Source: VXRJ01 sp964636705 (lineage in GTDB: Bacteria > Acidobacteriota > Vicinamibacteria > Vicinamibacterales > UBA8438). From it: 64,000 bases of DNA. The notes below the pieces were generated by a model. It saw only the letters and a list, made by a program, of their open reading frames with translations. It was not told the DNA's origin and ran no database searches. The stretch is taken from contig CAZWUJ010000001.1 of NCBI GenBank assembly GCA_964636705.1, positions 186,001-250,000 on the forward strand, written 5' to 3'. Positions 35,847 through 44,297 of this stretch are shown here, one piece after another (position 1 is the stretch's first letter; each line of letters opens with the position of its first letter). Position numbers and translations under genes: made by a program.

Positions 35847-37466
35847 ATGCAGTCGAGTATGCGCCGGTGTCCACGGCACCCTGGCTGGTGCGCCGGCGTC
35901 CACGCCGGCATTCTTCTCGCCGCCCTTCTCCTGCTCGCAACCGCCGCCGTCTCGCCGGCCGCCGCTTCCAGTTCCCCTCTCGCCGACGCCGCCCGTGACG
36001 GGGATGTCGAGCGCGTCCGCATGCTGATCGCCCAGCGAGCCCGGGTCAACGCCGCGCAGGGCGACGGCATGACCGCGCTCCACTGGGCCGCCTTCAACGA
36101 CGATCTCGAAATCGCCAGGTTGCTGCTCGCCGCCGACGCCAACGTGATGGCCCGGACCCGCGTCGGCGCGATCACGCCGCTCTGGCTCGCCGCCAGCAAC
36201 GGCAACGCCGAGATGCTCGACCGGCTGCTCACGACGGAGGCGGACGTCAACATCCCGACCGCAACCGGCGCGACGCCGCTGATGGCGGCCGCCATGGCGG
36301 GCAACGTCGAGGCGATCGACGTGCTCGTCGATCACGGCGCCTGGGTCAACGCGCGCGAGACCGAGAACGGCCAGACCCCGCTGATGTTCGCGGCGTGGGA
36401 GAACCGCCCCGACGCGATCCGCGCCTTGGTCCGGCACGGCGCGCTGACCGGCCTGATGTCGTTTGTGGTCTCGATGATCGAGGAGCGACTGGACGAGTAC
36501 GGCAACCCGCTTCCCGACCGGCGGCGCCGCGTCCCAGGAGGCAACTCCGTGATGGGTGGCCTGACGCCGCTGTTGATCGCGGCGCGCGACGGCCACCTGG
36601 AGGCGGTCCGCTCACTGGTCGACTCGGGCGCTGACGTCGATCGCGTGAGCGGTGGCGACGGCAGCAGCCCGATGGTGATCGCCATCGGAAACGGCCACTA
36701 CGACATTGCCCAGTACCTGCTCCATCGGGGCGCCGACCCGAACCTGATCAACCTCGACGGCCTCGGACCGCTCTACGCGACGGTCAACATGCGGCATGCG
36801 CCGATCTCGTGGGCGCCGAACCCGCCGACGGATCAGGAAGAGGTCGACTCGCTCGACCTGATGCGCAACCTGCTCGCGGCAGGCGCCGACCCCAACGCCC
36901 GGCTGCTTCGCAAGCTGTGGTTCAGCCCGACGTCGCACGACCGCGGCTGGGTCGACTTCGCCGGTTCGACTCCCTTCTGGCGCGCCGCCCATTCGACCGA
37001 TGTCGAGGCGATGCGCATCCTGGTCGAAGCGGGGGCCGATCCGAACCTGACCACCGACGCCGGCGCGACGCCGCTGATGGTGGCGGCGGGTGTGGGCTGG
37101 ATGGGCAACTTCACGCAGAATGCACCCAATTCGTTCATGGAGGCGGTCCGTTACTGCCTGGAACTGGGGAACGACATCAACGCGGCCGACCGTCGCGGCT
37201 ACACCGCCCTGCACGGCGCCGCCGGGCGGGGCGACACCGAGTTGGTCCGCTACCTCGTCGGTCAGGGGGCGCGCGTCGACGTGCTGACGCGCGCCGGCAA
37301 CTCGCCCGCCGACATGGCGTTCGGGCCGTCGCGCTTCTTCATCCCGAAACCGGAAACGGCCGACGTGCTGGTCGCCCTCGGTTCCCCATTCCAGAACAAC
37401 TGCCGTTCGGATCAGTGCGTCGACGGGAAGTTCTTCGGCGGCGCCGGCGACGTCCCCACCCGCTAG
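35847..37466 (+). CDS. Exported ankyrin-repeat protein in the DUF1592/DUF1552 operon
   Basis: A 539-residue protein with a signal peptide (LLAALLLLATAAVSPAAASS) and ankyrin repeats: GMTALHWAAFNDDLEIARLL, AITPLWLAASNGNAEMLDRL, GATPLMAAAMAGNVEAIDVL, GQTPLMFAAWENRPDAIRAL, GLTPLLIAARDGHLEAVRSL and others to GYTALHGAAGRGDTELVRYL. The C-terminal piece holds CRSDQCVDGKFFGGAGDVPTR, a likely disulfide. The n-region of the signal peptide (MRRCPRHPGWCAGVHAG) is encoded by a palindromic repeat like that of the cytochrome c' gene. It follows DUF1552 by 2 bp and its TAG stop is the beginning of a second repeat at 37464. Confidence 0.87.
   Translation: MQSSMRRCPRHPGWCAGVHAGILLAALLLLATAAVSPAAASSSPLADAARDGDVERVRMLIAQRARVNAAQGDGMTALHWAAFNDDLEIARLLLAADANVMARTRVGAITPLWLAASNGNAEMLDRLLTTEADVNIPTATGATPLMAAAMAGNVEAIDVLVDHGAWVNARETENGQTPLMFAAWENRPDAIRALVRHGALTGLMSFVVSMIEERLDEYGNPLPDRRRRVPGGNSVMGGLTPLLIAARDGHLEAVRSLVDSGADVDRVSGGDGSSPMVIAIGNGHYDIAQYLLHRGADPNLINLDGLGPLYATVNMRHAPISWAPNPPTDQEEVDSLDLMRNLLAAGADPNARLLRKLWFSPTSHDRGWVDFAGSTPFWRAAHSTDVEAMRILVEAGADPNLTTDAGATPLMVAAGVGWMGNFTQNAPNSFMEAVRYCLELGNDINAADRRGYTALHGAAGRGDTELVRYLVGQGARVDVLTRAGNSPADMAFGPSRFFIPKPETADVLVALGSPFQNNCRSDQCVDGKFFGGAGDVPTR
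35892..35909. repeat. Palindromic GCCGGC repeat inside the ankyrin gene's signal peptide coding region
   Basis: GCCGGCGT-CC-ACGCCGGC is a perfect 8-bp-stem hairpin. The sequences around it (tgcgccggtgtccacgg upstream, cattcttctcgccgccc downstream) are close to those around the copy at 23488. It encodes CAGVHAG in the ankyrin protein and CAGLQAG in the cytochrome, both directly before the hydrophobic core of the signal peptide. Confidence 0.82.
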
Positions 37467-37495
37467 CAGGCTGCGCCGTGGAACGGTGCAGGCTC
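37464..37495. repeat. 32-bp palindromic repeat, copy at the ankyrin stop codon
   Basis: The unit begins TAGCAG(G/C)CTGCGCCG and ends ACGGTGCAGGCTC. Its TAG is the stop of the ankyrin gene, and its GTG at 37478 is the start of the DUF481-type gene. The inner part (CTGCGCCGT then GGA then ACGGTGCAG) can form a hairpin with one wobble pair. A second copy with one mismatch lies in reverse at 62797-62828, where the TAG is again the stop codon of a gene. Confidence 0.8.
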
Positions 37496-38458
37496 CTGGG
37501 AGGCGTGGCGCTCGTCGCGCTGGCGTTCTGCCCGGCGCATCTGGCCGCGCAGACTCCCGGCGCGGGCGGCGGCGATGACGACGCGCCCGGCTGGGACAAC
37601 GCCACCGAGTTGAGCGTGGTCCGGACCGGCGGCAACGCCGAGACGCAGACCCTCGGCTTCTCGAACACCCTGCGCGTGCGCGGCGCCGCGCAGCGCCTCC
37701 GCCTCCGCTTCGATGGCGTGCGGTCCCGCGCGAGCGACGAGCGGTTCCTCCTTGTCGCGCCCGGCATCCGCTTCCCTCCCGGCGCGCGGCCTGAGCGGTT
37801 CGAGACGGTCACGGCCCGGCCGCCCCTGGAGCCGGATGTCGAGCAGTACTTCGTCGAAGGACGGTACGACCGCGAACTGGGCGAGCACTTCCTCTGGCAC
37901 GCGGGCGCAAGCTGGGACCGCAACAACGACGCCGGCATCCGCAACCGCACCATTGTGTTCGGCGGTGTCGGCAACACCTGGGCTGACCGCGAGTCGTTCG
38001 GCCTCTCCACTGCCTACGGCTTCAGCTACACGACGCGGGAGGATCTGGCGGCCGATGGCTCGCGGGCCGACCACTTCGGCGGACTCCGCATCAACGGCGA
38101 CTACCGGCAGCGGCTCGGCGCCATCACGTCGGTGGACGGTGTGCTGACGATGAACGTCAGCCTGCTCGATCCATCCGACTACTCGATCAACAGCACAAGC
38201 GGGGTTGCCGTCGCCATGACGGAGCACCTCTCGCTCCGCGTCAGTCTGCAGTGGCTCTACGAGCACGAGCCGGCGTTCGAGGAGGCCGCGGTCGTCGCGC
38301 GGGTCACGCTGCGCGATCCGGACGGCGTTCCAGGGACCGGGGACGAACGGTTCGAAACGGTCGCCGACGGCGGCGTCGCGATCGACCTGGGCACGGGCCG
38401 CCTGCGAAAGGACGGCTTGGATACGATACTGAGGACCGCACTGGTGATCAGTTTCTGA
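37478..38458 (+). CDS. DUF481-type outer-membrane barrel protein
   Basis: A protein of 326 aa with signal peptide (LLGGVALVALAFCPAHLAAQ) and the YdiY/DUF481 outer-membrane pattern: NATELSVVRTGGNAETQTLG at the start, then beta-strands alternating aromatic and polar residues (EQYFVEGRYDRELGEHFLWH, SFGLSTAYGFSYTTREDLAA, FGGLRINGDYRQRLGAITSV) and a C-terminal strand ending LVISF with terminal Phe, as outer-membrane barrels have. The GTG start and the codons MERCRL are inside the 32-bp repeat, so the start could be elsewhere; no better start was found. Function in the envelope is unknown. It is the last gene of the run begun at 30854 or is shared with the tannase gene, 15 bp downstream. Confidence 0.8.
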   Translation: MERCRLLGGVALVALAFCPAHLAAQTPGAGGGDDDAPGWDNATELSVVRTGGNAETQTLGFSNTLRVRGAAQRLRLRFDGVRSRASDERFLLVAPGIRFPPGARPERFETVTARPPLEPDVEQYFVEGRYDRELGEHFLWHAGASWDRNNDAGIRNRTIVFGGVGNTWADRESFGLSTAYGFSYTTREDLAADGSRADHFGGLRINGDYRQRLGAITSVDGVLTMNVSLLDPSDYSINSTSGVAVAMTEHLSLRVSLQWLYEHEPAFEEAAVVARVTLRDPDGVPGTGDERFETVADGGVAIDLGTGRLRKDGLDTILRTALVISF

Positions 38459-38473
38459 CGGGCGGAGGATCCG

Positions 38474-40159
38474 ATGCTAACGAACAGCCGTTGGACGATG
38501 GGACTTGGCGGAGGCGCGACCCTGTTTCTCGTCGCCGGGATTGCCACCACCGTGGCGTCCGGGGCGACGCGCGCGACGGGCCAGGCACCGGCGCCGACCG
38601 CGGACGAGCGGGCAGAGTGCGAAGCGCTGCAGCAGATCCCGAACCTGACGATCACCCACGCGGCGCTGGCCGAGACTGACGGCGGCGCCCCGTACTGTTA
38701 CGTCCGCGGCATCCTTCCGCCCGCCATCCACTTCCACGCGCAGTTGCCGCTGCCCCGCAACTGGAACGGCCGCTTCCTGAAGTGGGGCGACGGGGGCAAG
38801 GACGGCGACCTCGACTATGCCGACCACCGGGTGGCGGAAGGCTACGCCGTCGCCAACAGCAACACCGGCCACGACAACGGCGCGGAGCCCGGGTCGTCGT
38901 TCGCCTGGAACAACCGGCAGGCAGAGATCGACTTCGGCTACCGGGCCGTCCATCTGACCGCCATGGCGGGCAAAACGCTCGTGCGCCGCTACTACGGCGC
39001 GGCGCCGGAGTACTCGTACTTCGAGGGCTGTTCCACCGGCGGGCGGCAGGGACTGATGGAGGCGCAGCGCTTCCCCGGCGACTTCGACGGGATCGTGGCG
39101 GGAGCGCCGGCCAACCACTACCAGGACATGAACGCGGTGCGGGTCTGGCTGCTGCAGCGGATGTTCCGCGACGACTTCGCCGGCGCCCTCGGATTCGACA
39201 CGGACGGCGACGGCCGGTTCGACAGCGTCCGGAAGGTGGAGATCCTGGCCGACGCGGTACTCGCGGCGTGCGACCGGAACGACGGCGTCGCCGACGGCGT
39301 GATCGACGATCCGCTGGGCTGCGACTTCGATCCGGGCCGAGACCTCGCCCCGCACCGCTGCATCGACGACATCGACGGCGACGAGTGCTTCACGCGCGCG
39401 CAGATCCGGACCGTCCGTGACTTTCATGCCGGACCGCGCGACCGCCGGGGAGAGCCGATCTACGCCGGCAAACCGCTCGGCTCGGAGCTGCAGTGGCCGC
39501 GCCTGTTCATTCCGTATCCCGCGAACAATTTCGCGCCAGGGGCGGTGGGCCTCGGCGGCGACCACCTCAACTACCTCTTCTACGACGAGGACCCCGGTGT
39601 CGCTCCGGCCGACATGGTCGACACCTCCACACCCCCTAACCGCAACGCGACGCCGCCGGAATGGGCCTGGTGGGAGTTCGACATCGACGACGTCACCGAC
39701 GGGAAGGGCGACGTGATGAAGGCGATCACCGATGCGGTGGATCCCGACCTGACGCGCTTTCTGCGGCAAGAGGACGGGAAGCTGATCCTCTACCACGGGT
39801 GGGCCGACGCGCTGGTGGTGCCGCAACCGACCGTCACCTACTACGAGGAGATGGTCGAGACCACGTTTGGTGGCGACCTGGCGGCGGCGCAGGAGCGGGC
39901 GCGGCTGTTCATGGCGCCCGGCATGGGCCACTGCCGGGGCGGGCGGGGTCCCGATACCTGGGACCGCCTGGCCCCACTCGTCGCCTGGGTCGAACGGGGC
40001 GAGGCGCCCGACGCGCTCATTGCCACGCACGCGACGGACGGCGTCGTCGACAACGAACGGCCGCTTTGTCCGTACCCGGCACGCGCCGTCTACACAGGAC
40101 CGGCCGGCGGCGCGGACGATCCCGGCAACTGGACGGCCGTCAACTTCACCTGCCGGTAG
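38474..40159 (+). CDS. Tannase/feruloyl esterase family hydrolase, exported
   Basis: A 561-residue serine esterase with a signal peptide. The nucleophile elbow GCSTGGRQG is at residues 185-193 (Ser 187), and the C-terminal part has HGWADALVVP with the Asp and APGMGHCRGG with the His. The Cys of GCS and of GHC are the family's conserved CS-D-HC disulfide pair next to the active site. A calcium-binding-like DTDGDGRFDSVRKVE and DDIDGDECF are present, as in fungal and bacterial tannases. It hydrolyses ester bonds of galloyl, feruloyl or related plant or algal phenolics; the exact substrate cannot be read off. GCGGAGGAT is upstream of ATG 38474. Confidence 0.9.
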   Translation: MLTNSRWTMGLGGGATLFLVAGIATTVASGATRATGQAPAPTADERAECEALQQIPNLTITHAALAETDGGAPYCYVRGILPPAIHFHAQLPLPRNWNGRFLKWGDGGKDGDLDYADHRVAEGYAVANSNTGHDNGAEPGSSFAWNNRQAEIDFGYRAVHLTAMAGKTLVRRYYGAAPEYSYFEGCSTGGRQGLMEAQRFPGDFDGIVAGAPANHYQDMNAVRVWLLQRMFRDDFAGALGFDTDGDGRFDSVRKVEILADAVLAACDRNDGVADGVIDDPLGCDFDPGRDLAPHRCIDDIDGDECFTRAQIRTVRDFHAGPRDRRGEPIYAGKPLGSELQWPRLFIPYPANNFAPGAVGLGGDHLNYLFYDEDPGVAPADMVDTSTPPNRNATPPEWAWWEFDIDDVTDGKGDVMKAITDAVDPDLTRFLRQEDGKLILYHGWADALVVPQPTVTYYEEMVETTFGGDLAAAQERARLFMAPGMGHCRGGRGPDTWDRLAPLVAWVERGEAPDALIATHATDGVVDNERPLCPYPARAVYTGPAGGADDPGNWTAVNFTCR

Positions 40160-40194
40160 CTCGTTGCACTTGAGGATGCGGGGTATAACAAGCC

Positions 40195-40803
40195 TTGGAA
40201 GTGATTGACGTGCATCAGGGTTGGCGCCCGATTGAAGACTGTGAGTCGCCCGCGAGGCTGGCCACTCCGGAACTTCGCGCCCTGGCCGATGTGTGGCGGG
40301 AGCAGCACGATGAATTGAGCGTCATGGACGCGTACCGCCAGTTCGAGGAGCGGCTGAAGCGCGAGTGGGCCATCGAGACCGGACTGATCGAACGCCTCTA
40401 CACCCTGGATCGCGGAGTCACGCAGTTGCTCATCGAACGCGGGATTCAGGCGACGCTCATTCCGCACGAGCGCGGCTCGAATCCCGAGGCAATCGTCGCG
40501 GTGATCACCGATCACGAGGCAGCGGTCGACGGCCTGTTCGATTTCGTCAAGGGGAAACGTAGCCTGTCTACCGGCTACATCAAGGAGCTCCACGCCCTGA
40601 TGACGCGGCATCAGGAATCCGTTGAGGGCATCGACACACTTGGCAGGAAGACGTCGGTCCCGTTGATTCACGGCGCGTACAAGAAGCTCCCCAACAACCC
40701 GCTCCGGCCAGACGGGACCGTTCACGAGTATTGCCCGCCGGAACACGTCGATTCGGAGATGGACCGGCTGGGCCGGATGGTTTACTCCTCCGCCGGAACG
40801 TAG
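40195..40803 (+). pseudogene. Truncated Fic family gene (N-terminal half only)
   Basis: The product (202 aa) matches the N-terminal domain of Fic proteins: REWAIETGLIERLYTLDRG, LFDFVKGKRSLSTGYIKELH, ALMTRHQESVEGIDTLGRKT and LIHGAYKKLPNNPLRPDGTV then HEYCPPEHV. The catalytic HPFxxGNGR motif, which would come about 50 residues later, is missing; the frame ends in MDRLGRMVYSSAGT and a TAG that lies in the 3' end of the gene on the other strand. The inhibitory position reads TGLIER instead of TxxxEG. The gene has lost its catalytic half by deletion. The TTG at 40195 is one of several possible starts; GTG 40201 is another. Confidence 0.7.
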
Positions 40804-41264
40804 GCGGGCGCGGGGCCAGAATGCTGCACCGCCTCGTTGCCGGACGGCGCGCTGCCGAACATCCGGGCGGGGCGGTCGGTCACCTGCGGGGGCGTGCCGC
40901 TGGTAAGGACCAGCCAGTCGGTGACATCGCCCGGCTCGATGAGGCCCACTCGCAGTTCCTCGACGTTGTCCACCTCGTCACCGAACGCGCTCTCCTCGAC
41001 GCCGCGCCACTCGACGCGTACCTGCGTGTCGCCCTTGTTGGTGAGGCGATAGCGGTACTCGTAGCCGTCGGCCGTCGCCTCGACTTCCGATTCGAAGACG
41101 ACGTTGACGTAGTACCAGAGCTCGTACTCGACGTCGAACGCACGAGTCCCGAGGGTGGTGACGAGCGGCTCCCAGGTCTCGTCCTGCATCGCGCCCGCAG
41201 GCGGAGCGGTCACGATCAACAGCAGGACGAAGGCCGCCGCACACTGCGTCTGACGGGAAGCCAT
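40782..41264 (-). CDS. Small exported protein of unknown function
   Basis: A 160-residue protein with a signal peptide (CAAAFVLLLIVTAPPAGAM). The mature part is acidic and beta-rich (FDVEYELWYYVNVVFESEVE, DGYEYRYRLTNKGDTQVRVE), like an immunoglobulin-fold domain; the family is not recognised. The last residues, SGPAPAYVPAEE, are disordered. It converges with the truncated Fic gene and overlaps it by 22 bp. ATG 41264 has no strong ribosome binding site. Confidence 0.6.
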   Translation of the reverse strand: MASRQTQCAAAFVLLLIVTAPPAGAMQDETWEPLVTTLGTRAFDVEYELWYYVNVVFESEVEATADGYEYRYRLTNKGDTQVRVEWRGVEESAFGDEVDNVEELRVGLIEPGDVTDWLVLTSGTPPQVTDRPARMFGSAPSGNEAVQHSGPAPAYVPAEE

Positions 41265-41321
41265 ACAGGGACCATTGTAGCGCCGCGCGGGACAACTGTT
41301 GCCGTATGATTAGTGGCTTCG

Positions 41322-44243
41322 ATGCCGCACGCACAGCGCCGCCGGCCTGGCACCGCGCGTCATCCTGAGCGGCTCGCCGCCATGGCGTGTGCGTTGCTGA
41401 TTGCCGGCGTCGCCGCCCCCGCCGCGGCCCAGACCTCCGGCGCCGTGGCCATCGCGCCGTTCGCCAACGTCAGCCAGCAGCCGCACGACGACTGGATCAG
41501 CACCGGGATCGCGCAGGCCGTGGCGACCGATCTCTGGGGATTGGGCGTGGAGGTCATCGACGACGCGGCGCTACGGGATGCCCTCGGCGCTCCGTCGGGC
41601 GGCACTGCTTCCGATGATGCCACCCTCGCGGCCAGCCGTACGCTGGGCTCGCGCTGGCTGGTCATGGGCGGCTATCAGGTGCTGGGCGACACGATCCGGA
41701 TAACCGCGCGCCTGCTTGACGTCGCGGCAGGGACCGTAGACGGCGCCGCGAGGATCGACGCGCCCCTGGAGGACCTGTTTGGCGCGCAGGACGAACTAGC
41801 GGCCCGGATCGGAGATCTCCTGAGCGGCAGCGGCAACGCGAGCGCCGCGCGGCGCAACGCCCCCACGCACCGGGACAACGCGGTCACCGGCGTTCTGGAG
41901 CTCCCGGGAGCGCCCGGCAATGGCGGAAACGGTAGCGGCAACGGTCAGCCCCGGCGCGGACGGGGGATGCCGGAGCAACCGCGGTCCGGCGGTCGACTCG
42001 GCGGTTTCGCGGCCGCACCCAACGCCCAGCGGGCCGCGACCATCGGCTTCGCCGCCCAGGCCCCGCAGATCGACGGCCGCCTGGACGATTCCGTCTGGGA
42101 GACCGCCACCCACATCACCGAGTTCGTGCAGGTGGCGCCGGTGGAAGGCGCACCCGGCACGGAAGCAACCGAAGTGTGGATGGCTTTCGACCGGGACAAC
42201 CTCTACTTCGCCTTCTACGCCCACTACGCCGACCCGGGAATAATGCGCGCCAACCGGGCGGACCGCGACGACATCCGGGGCGACGACCGGATGTCCGTCC
42301 TCTTCGATCCGTTCCTCGATCAGCAGCGCGCGTATCAGTTCGAGGTGAATGGCTACGGCGTGCAGAGTGATTCGATCGTCAACGCGGACGGAAGCAGCGG
42401 ATCGTCGCGCGGCCGCGGCATGGCGTCGCGCTCATCGAGCCGCAGTGCGAGCGGCACCACCCGGGGCGGCGGCGGTGGGAGCGGGCTGAGCAACTCGGGC
42501 CAGTTCGGCATCCGGGGCGACGACTCATGGAACGCCCTCTTCACCACGAGTGGCCAGATCGTTGAGGACGGCTGGACAGCGGAGATGGCGATCCCGTTCA
42601 AGAGCCTCCGCTATCCGCAGCGGCCCGCGGCCGAGGCGCACCGCTGGGGCTTTCAGATAACCCGCGTCATTCGAGGCAAGTCGGAAGCCCAGGCGTGGTC
42701 GCCAATCTCGCGCGGCGTCGCCGGACAGCTTACGCAGTTCGGCGTCATGGAAGGCTTGCGCGAGCTGTCGCGGAGCCGCAACCTGGAGATCCTGCCGGAG
42801 CTGACCGGCGCCCAGTTGGGTTCGCTCGACACCGGTACCGGCGCGTTCAACGAGGCGGACCCGTTCGGCGACCTGGGCGTCAGCGTCAAGTACGGCGTCA
42901 CCCCCAACCTGACCGCCGACTTCGCCTACAACCCCGATTTCTCGCAGATCGAATCGGATCAGCCGCAGATCGAAACGAATCAGCGCTTCGCCCTGTTCTA
43001 CCCGGAGCAGCGCCCTTTCTTCCTTGAGGGGCAGGAGATCTTCCAGACCGCGACGACGCTCAACCTGCTGCACACGCGGACGATTGTCGATCCCCGCTTC
43101 GGCGGGAAGCTGACCGGCAAGGTGGGGAACACCACGCTCGGCGTGGTCATCGCGGATGACGAAGCGGCGGGACGGCTCGACGACCCGGACGACCCGCGGT
43201 ATCTCAAGACGGCGCAGACGGTCGTGGGGCGGGCGCGCTACGACCTCTACCCGGAATCGTATCTCGGCGCCATCATGACGTCGCGCCAGTTCGGCGACGA
43301 CTACAACGTGGTGGGTGGCGTCGATGGCCGGTTCCGCCTTGGCCGGACGCACCGATTCAGTTTTCTGGCCGTCAACTCGTCTACGCGCGACCAGGAATTC
43401 GGCGAGACGACGGCGCCCGCCTTCGAGGCGGACTTCACGCGGCAGGGCCGGAACCTGGGCTACAGCGCGTCGTACAGCGATATCGACCCCGACTTCTGGA
43501 CGCAGACGGGATTCCTGCCCCGTGTGAACCTGCGGCAAGCCAACACGACCCTGACCTACCGCTGGTGGCCCGAGTCGACGCTCATCACCTGGGGACCATC
43601 GCTCACCTACGTCCGGCTGTTCGACCACTCGGGCGTCCTGCAGGACGAGCAGATCCAGGGCCAGGCGAGTTTCTCCTTCCAGCGGAACATTTCGATCACC
43701 GCCAACGCCAACCGGGACCTCGAGCGATTCGGCGAGGTCAATTTCCGGAAGGCGGGATATGGCATGTTCGGGGTCATCAGCGCCCGCGTCCTTTCCGTCG
43801 TGGGCGGATTCAACGTTGGTGACGGCATCTTCTACGACGAGGCGAGCCCGTACCGGGGACGCCTCACCTCGGCCAACTTCCTCCTCTCGGGCCGCCCCAC
43901 GTCGCGCCTGCGCACCGAGCTGACCGGCATCTACAACAAGTTCTTCGATCCCGTGGCCGGGGCAGAGGTCTACAACGTGCAGATCTACCGGTTCCGCAGC
44001 ACCTACCAGCTCACGACGCGGATGCTGGTCCGGTACATCGCCGAACACAACACGCTGGCCGGCACGCTCGGGAACAACATTCTGTTCACGTACCGTCTCA
44101 ACGCCGGGACGGTCGCCTACCTGGGCTACGATGATCGCTACCGGCAGGGCCGGCTGCTCGACGAGCTGCGATTCCCGCACGATCGCTTCGAGCGGACCAA
44201 TCGCGCCGTCTTCGGGAAGGTCGCGTACCTGTTCCGGTATTGA
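41322..44243 (+). CDS. DUF5916 outer-membrane barrel protein with FlgO-like and CBM9-like domains
   Basis: A 973-residue three-part protein. After a signal peptide (MACALLIAGVAAPAAAQ) comes a TolB/FlgO-like domain (about residues 40-165: VAIAPFANVSQQPHDDWISTG then LGSRWLVMGGYQVLGD). A CBM9-like sandwich follows (about 235-420: PQIDGRLDDSVWETATHITE, VWMAFDRDNLYFAFYAHYAD). The C-terminal 450 residues are the DUF5916 barrel (YNPDFSQIESDQPQIETNQR then FALFYPEQRPFFLEGQEIF). DUF5916 is common in Bacteroidetes and Acidobacteria and is thought to be an outer-membrane protein; no substrate is known. A Gly/Ser/Arg-rich loop (RGRGMASRSSSRSASGTTRG) interrupts it near 365-390. GTG 41313 precedes ATG 41322. 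Confidence 0.82.
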   Translation: MPHAQRRRPGTARHPERLAAMACALLIAGVAAPAAAQTSGAVAIAPFANVSQQPHDDWISTGIAQAVATDLWGLGVEVIDDAALRDALGAPSGGTASDDATLAASRTLGSRWLVMGGYQVLGDTIRITARLLDVAAGTVDGAARIDAPLEDLFGAQDELAARIGDLLSGSGNASAARRNAPTHRDNAVTGVLELPGAPGNGGNGSGNGQPRRGRGMPEQPRSGGRLGGFAAAPNAQRAATIGFAAQAPQIDGRLDDSVWETATHITEFVQVAPVEGAPGTEATEVWMAFDRDNLYFAFYAHYADPGIMRANRADRDDIRGDDRMSVLFDPFLDQQRAYQFEVNGYGVQSDSIVNADGSSGSSRGRGMASRSSSRSASGTTRGGGGGSGLSNSGQFGIRGDDSWNALFTTSGQIVEDGWTAEMAIPFKSLRYPQRPAAEAHRWGFQITRVIRGKSEAQAWSPISRGVAGQLTQFGVMEGLRELSRSRNLEILPELTGAQLGSLDTGTGAFNEADPFGDLGVSVKYGVTPNLTADFAYNPDFSQIESDQPQIETNQRFALFYPEQRPFFLEGQEIFQTATTLNLLHTRTIVDPRFGGKLTGKVGNTTLGVVIADDEAAGRLDDPDDPRYLKTAQTVVGRARYDLYPESYLGAIMTSRQFGDDYNVVGGVDGRFRLGRTHRFSFLAVNSSTRDQEFGETTAPAFEADFTRQGRNLGYSASYSDIDPDFWTQTGFLPRVNLRQANTTLTYRWWPESTLITWGPSLTYVRLFDHSGVLQDEQIQGQASFSFQRNISITANANRDLERFGEVNFRKAGYGMFGVISARVLSVVGGFNVGDGIFYDEASPYRGRLTSANFLLSGRPTSRLRTELTGIYNKFFDPVAGAEVYNVQIYRFRSTYQLTTRMLVRYIAEHNTLAGTLGNNILFTYRLNAGTVAYLGYDDRYRQGRLLDELRFPHDRFERTNRAVFGKVAYLFRY

Positions 44244-44297
44244 CGCAGAATACTGAAGCACAGGCGCATCCGAACGCGCAGCCAAGGAGGAGTTGTC

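Noticed and set aside
37478..37495. Short ORF VERCRL as a conserved leader peptide, also seen at 62815
   Set aside because: The shared codons come from the 32-bp repeat; no evidence of selection on the peptide.
38477..40030. Minus-strand open frame opposite the tannase gene
   Set aside because: Antisense of a protein with a full catalytic triad; no own motifs.
40164..40189. TTGCAC and TATAAC as a promoter for the truncated Fic gene
   Set aside because: The spacing is 14 bp, too short for a sigma-70 promoter; the gene is also broken.
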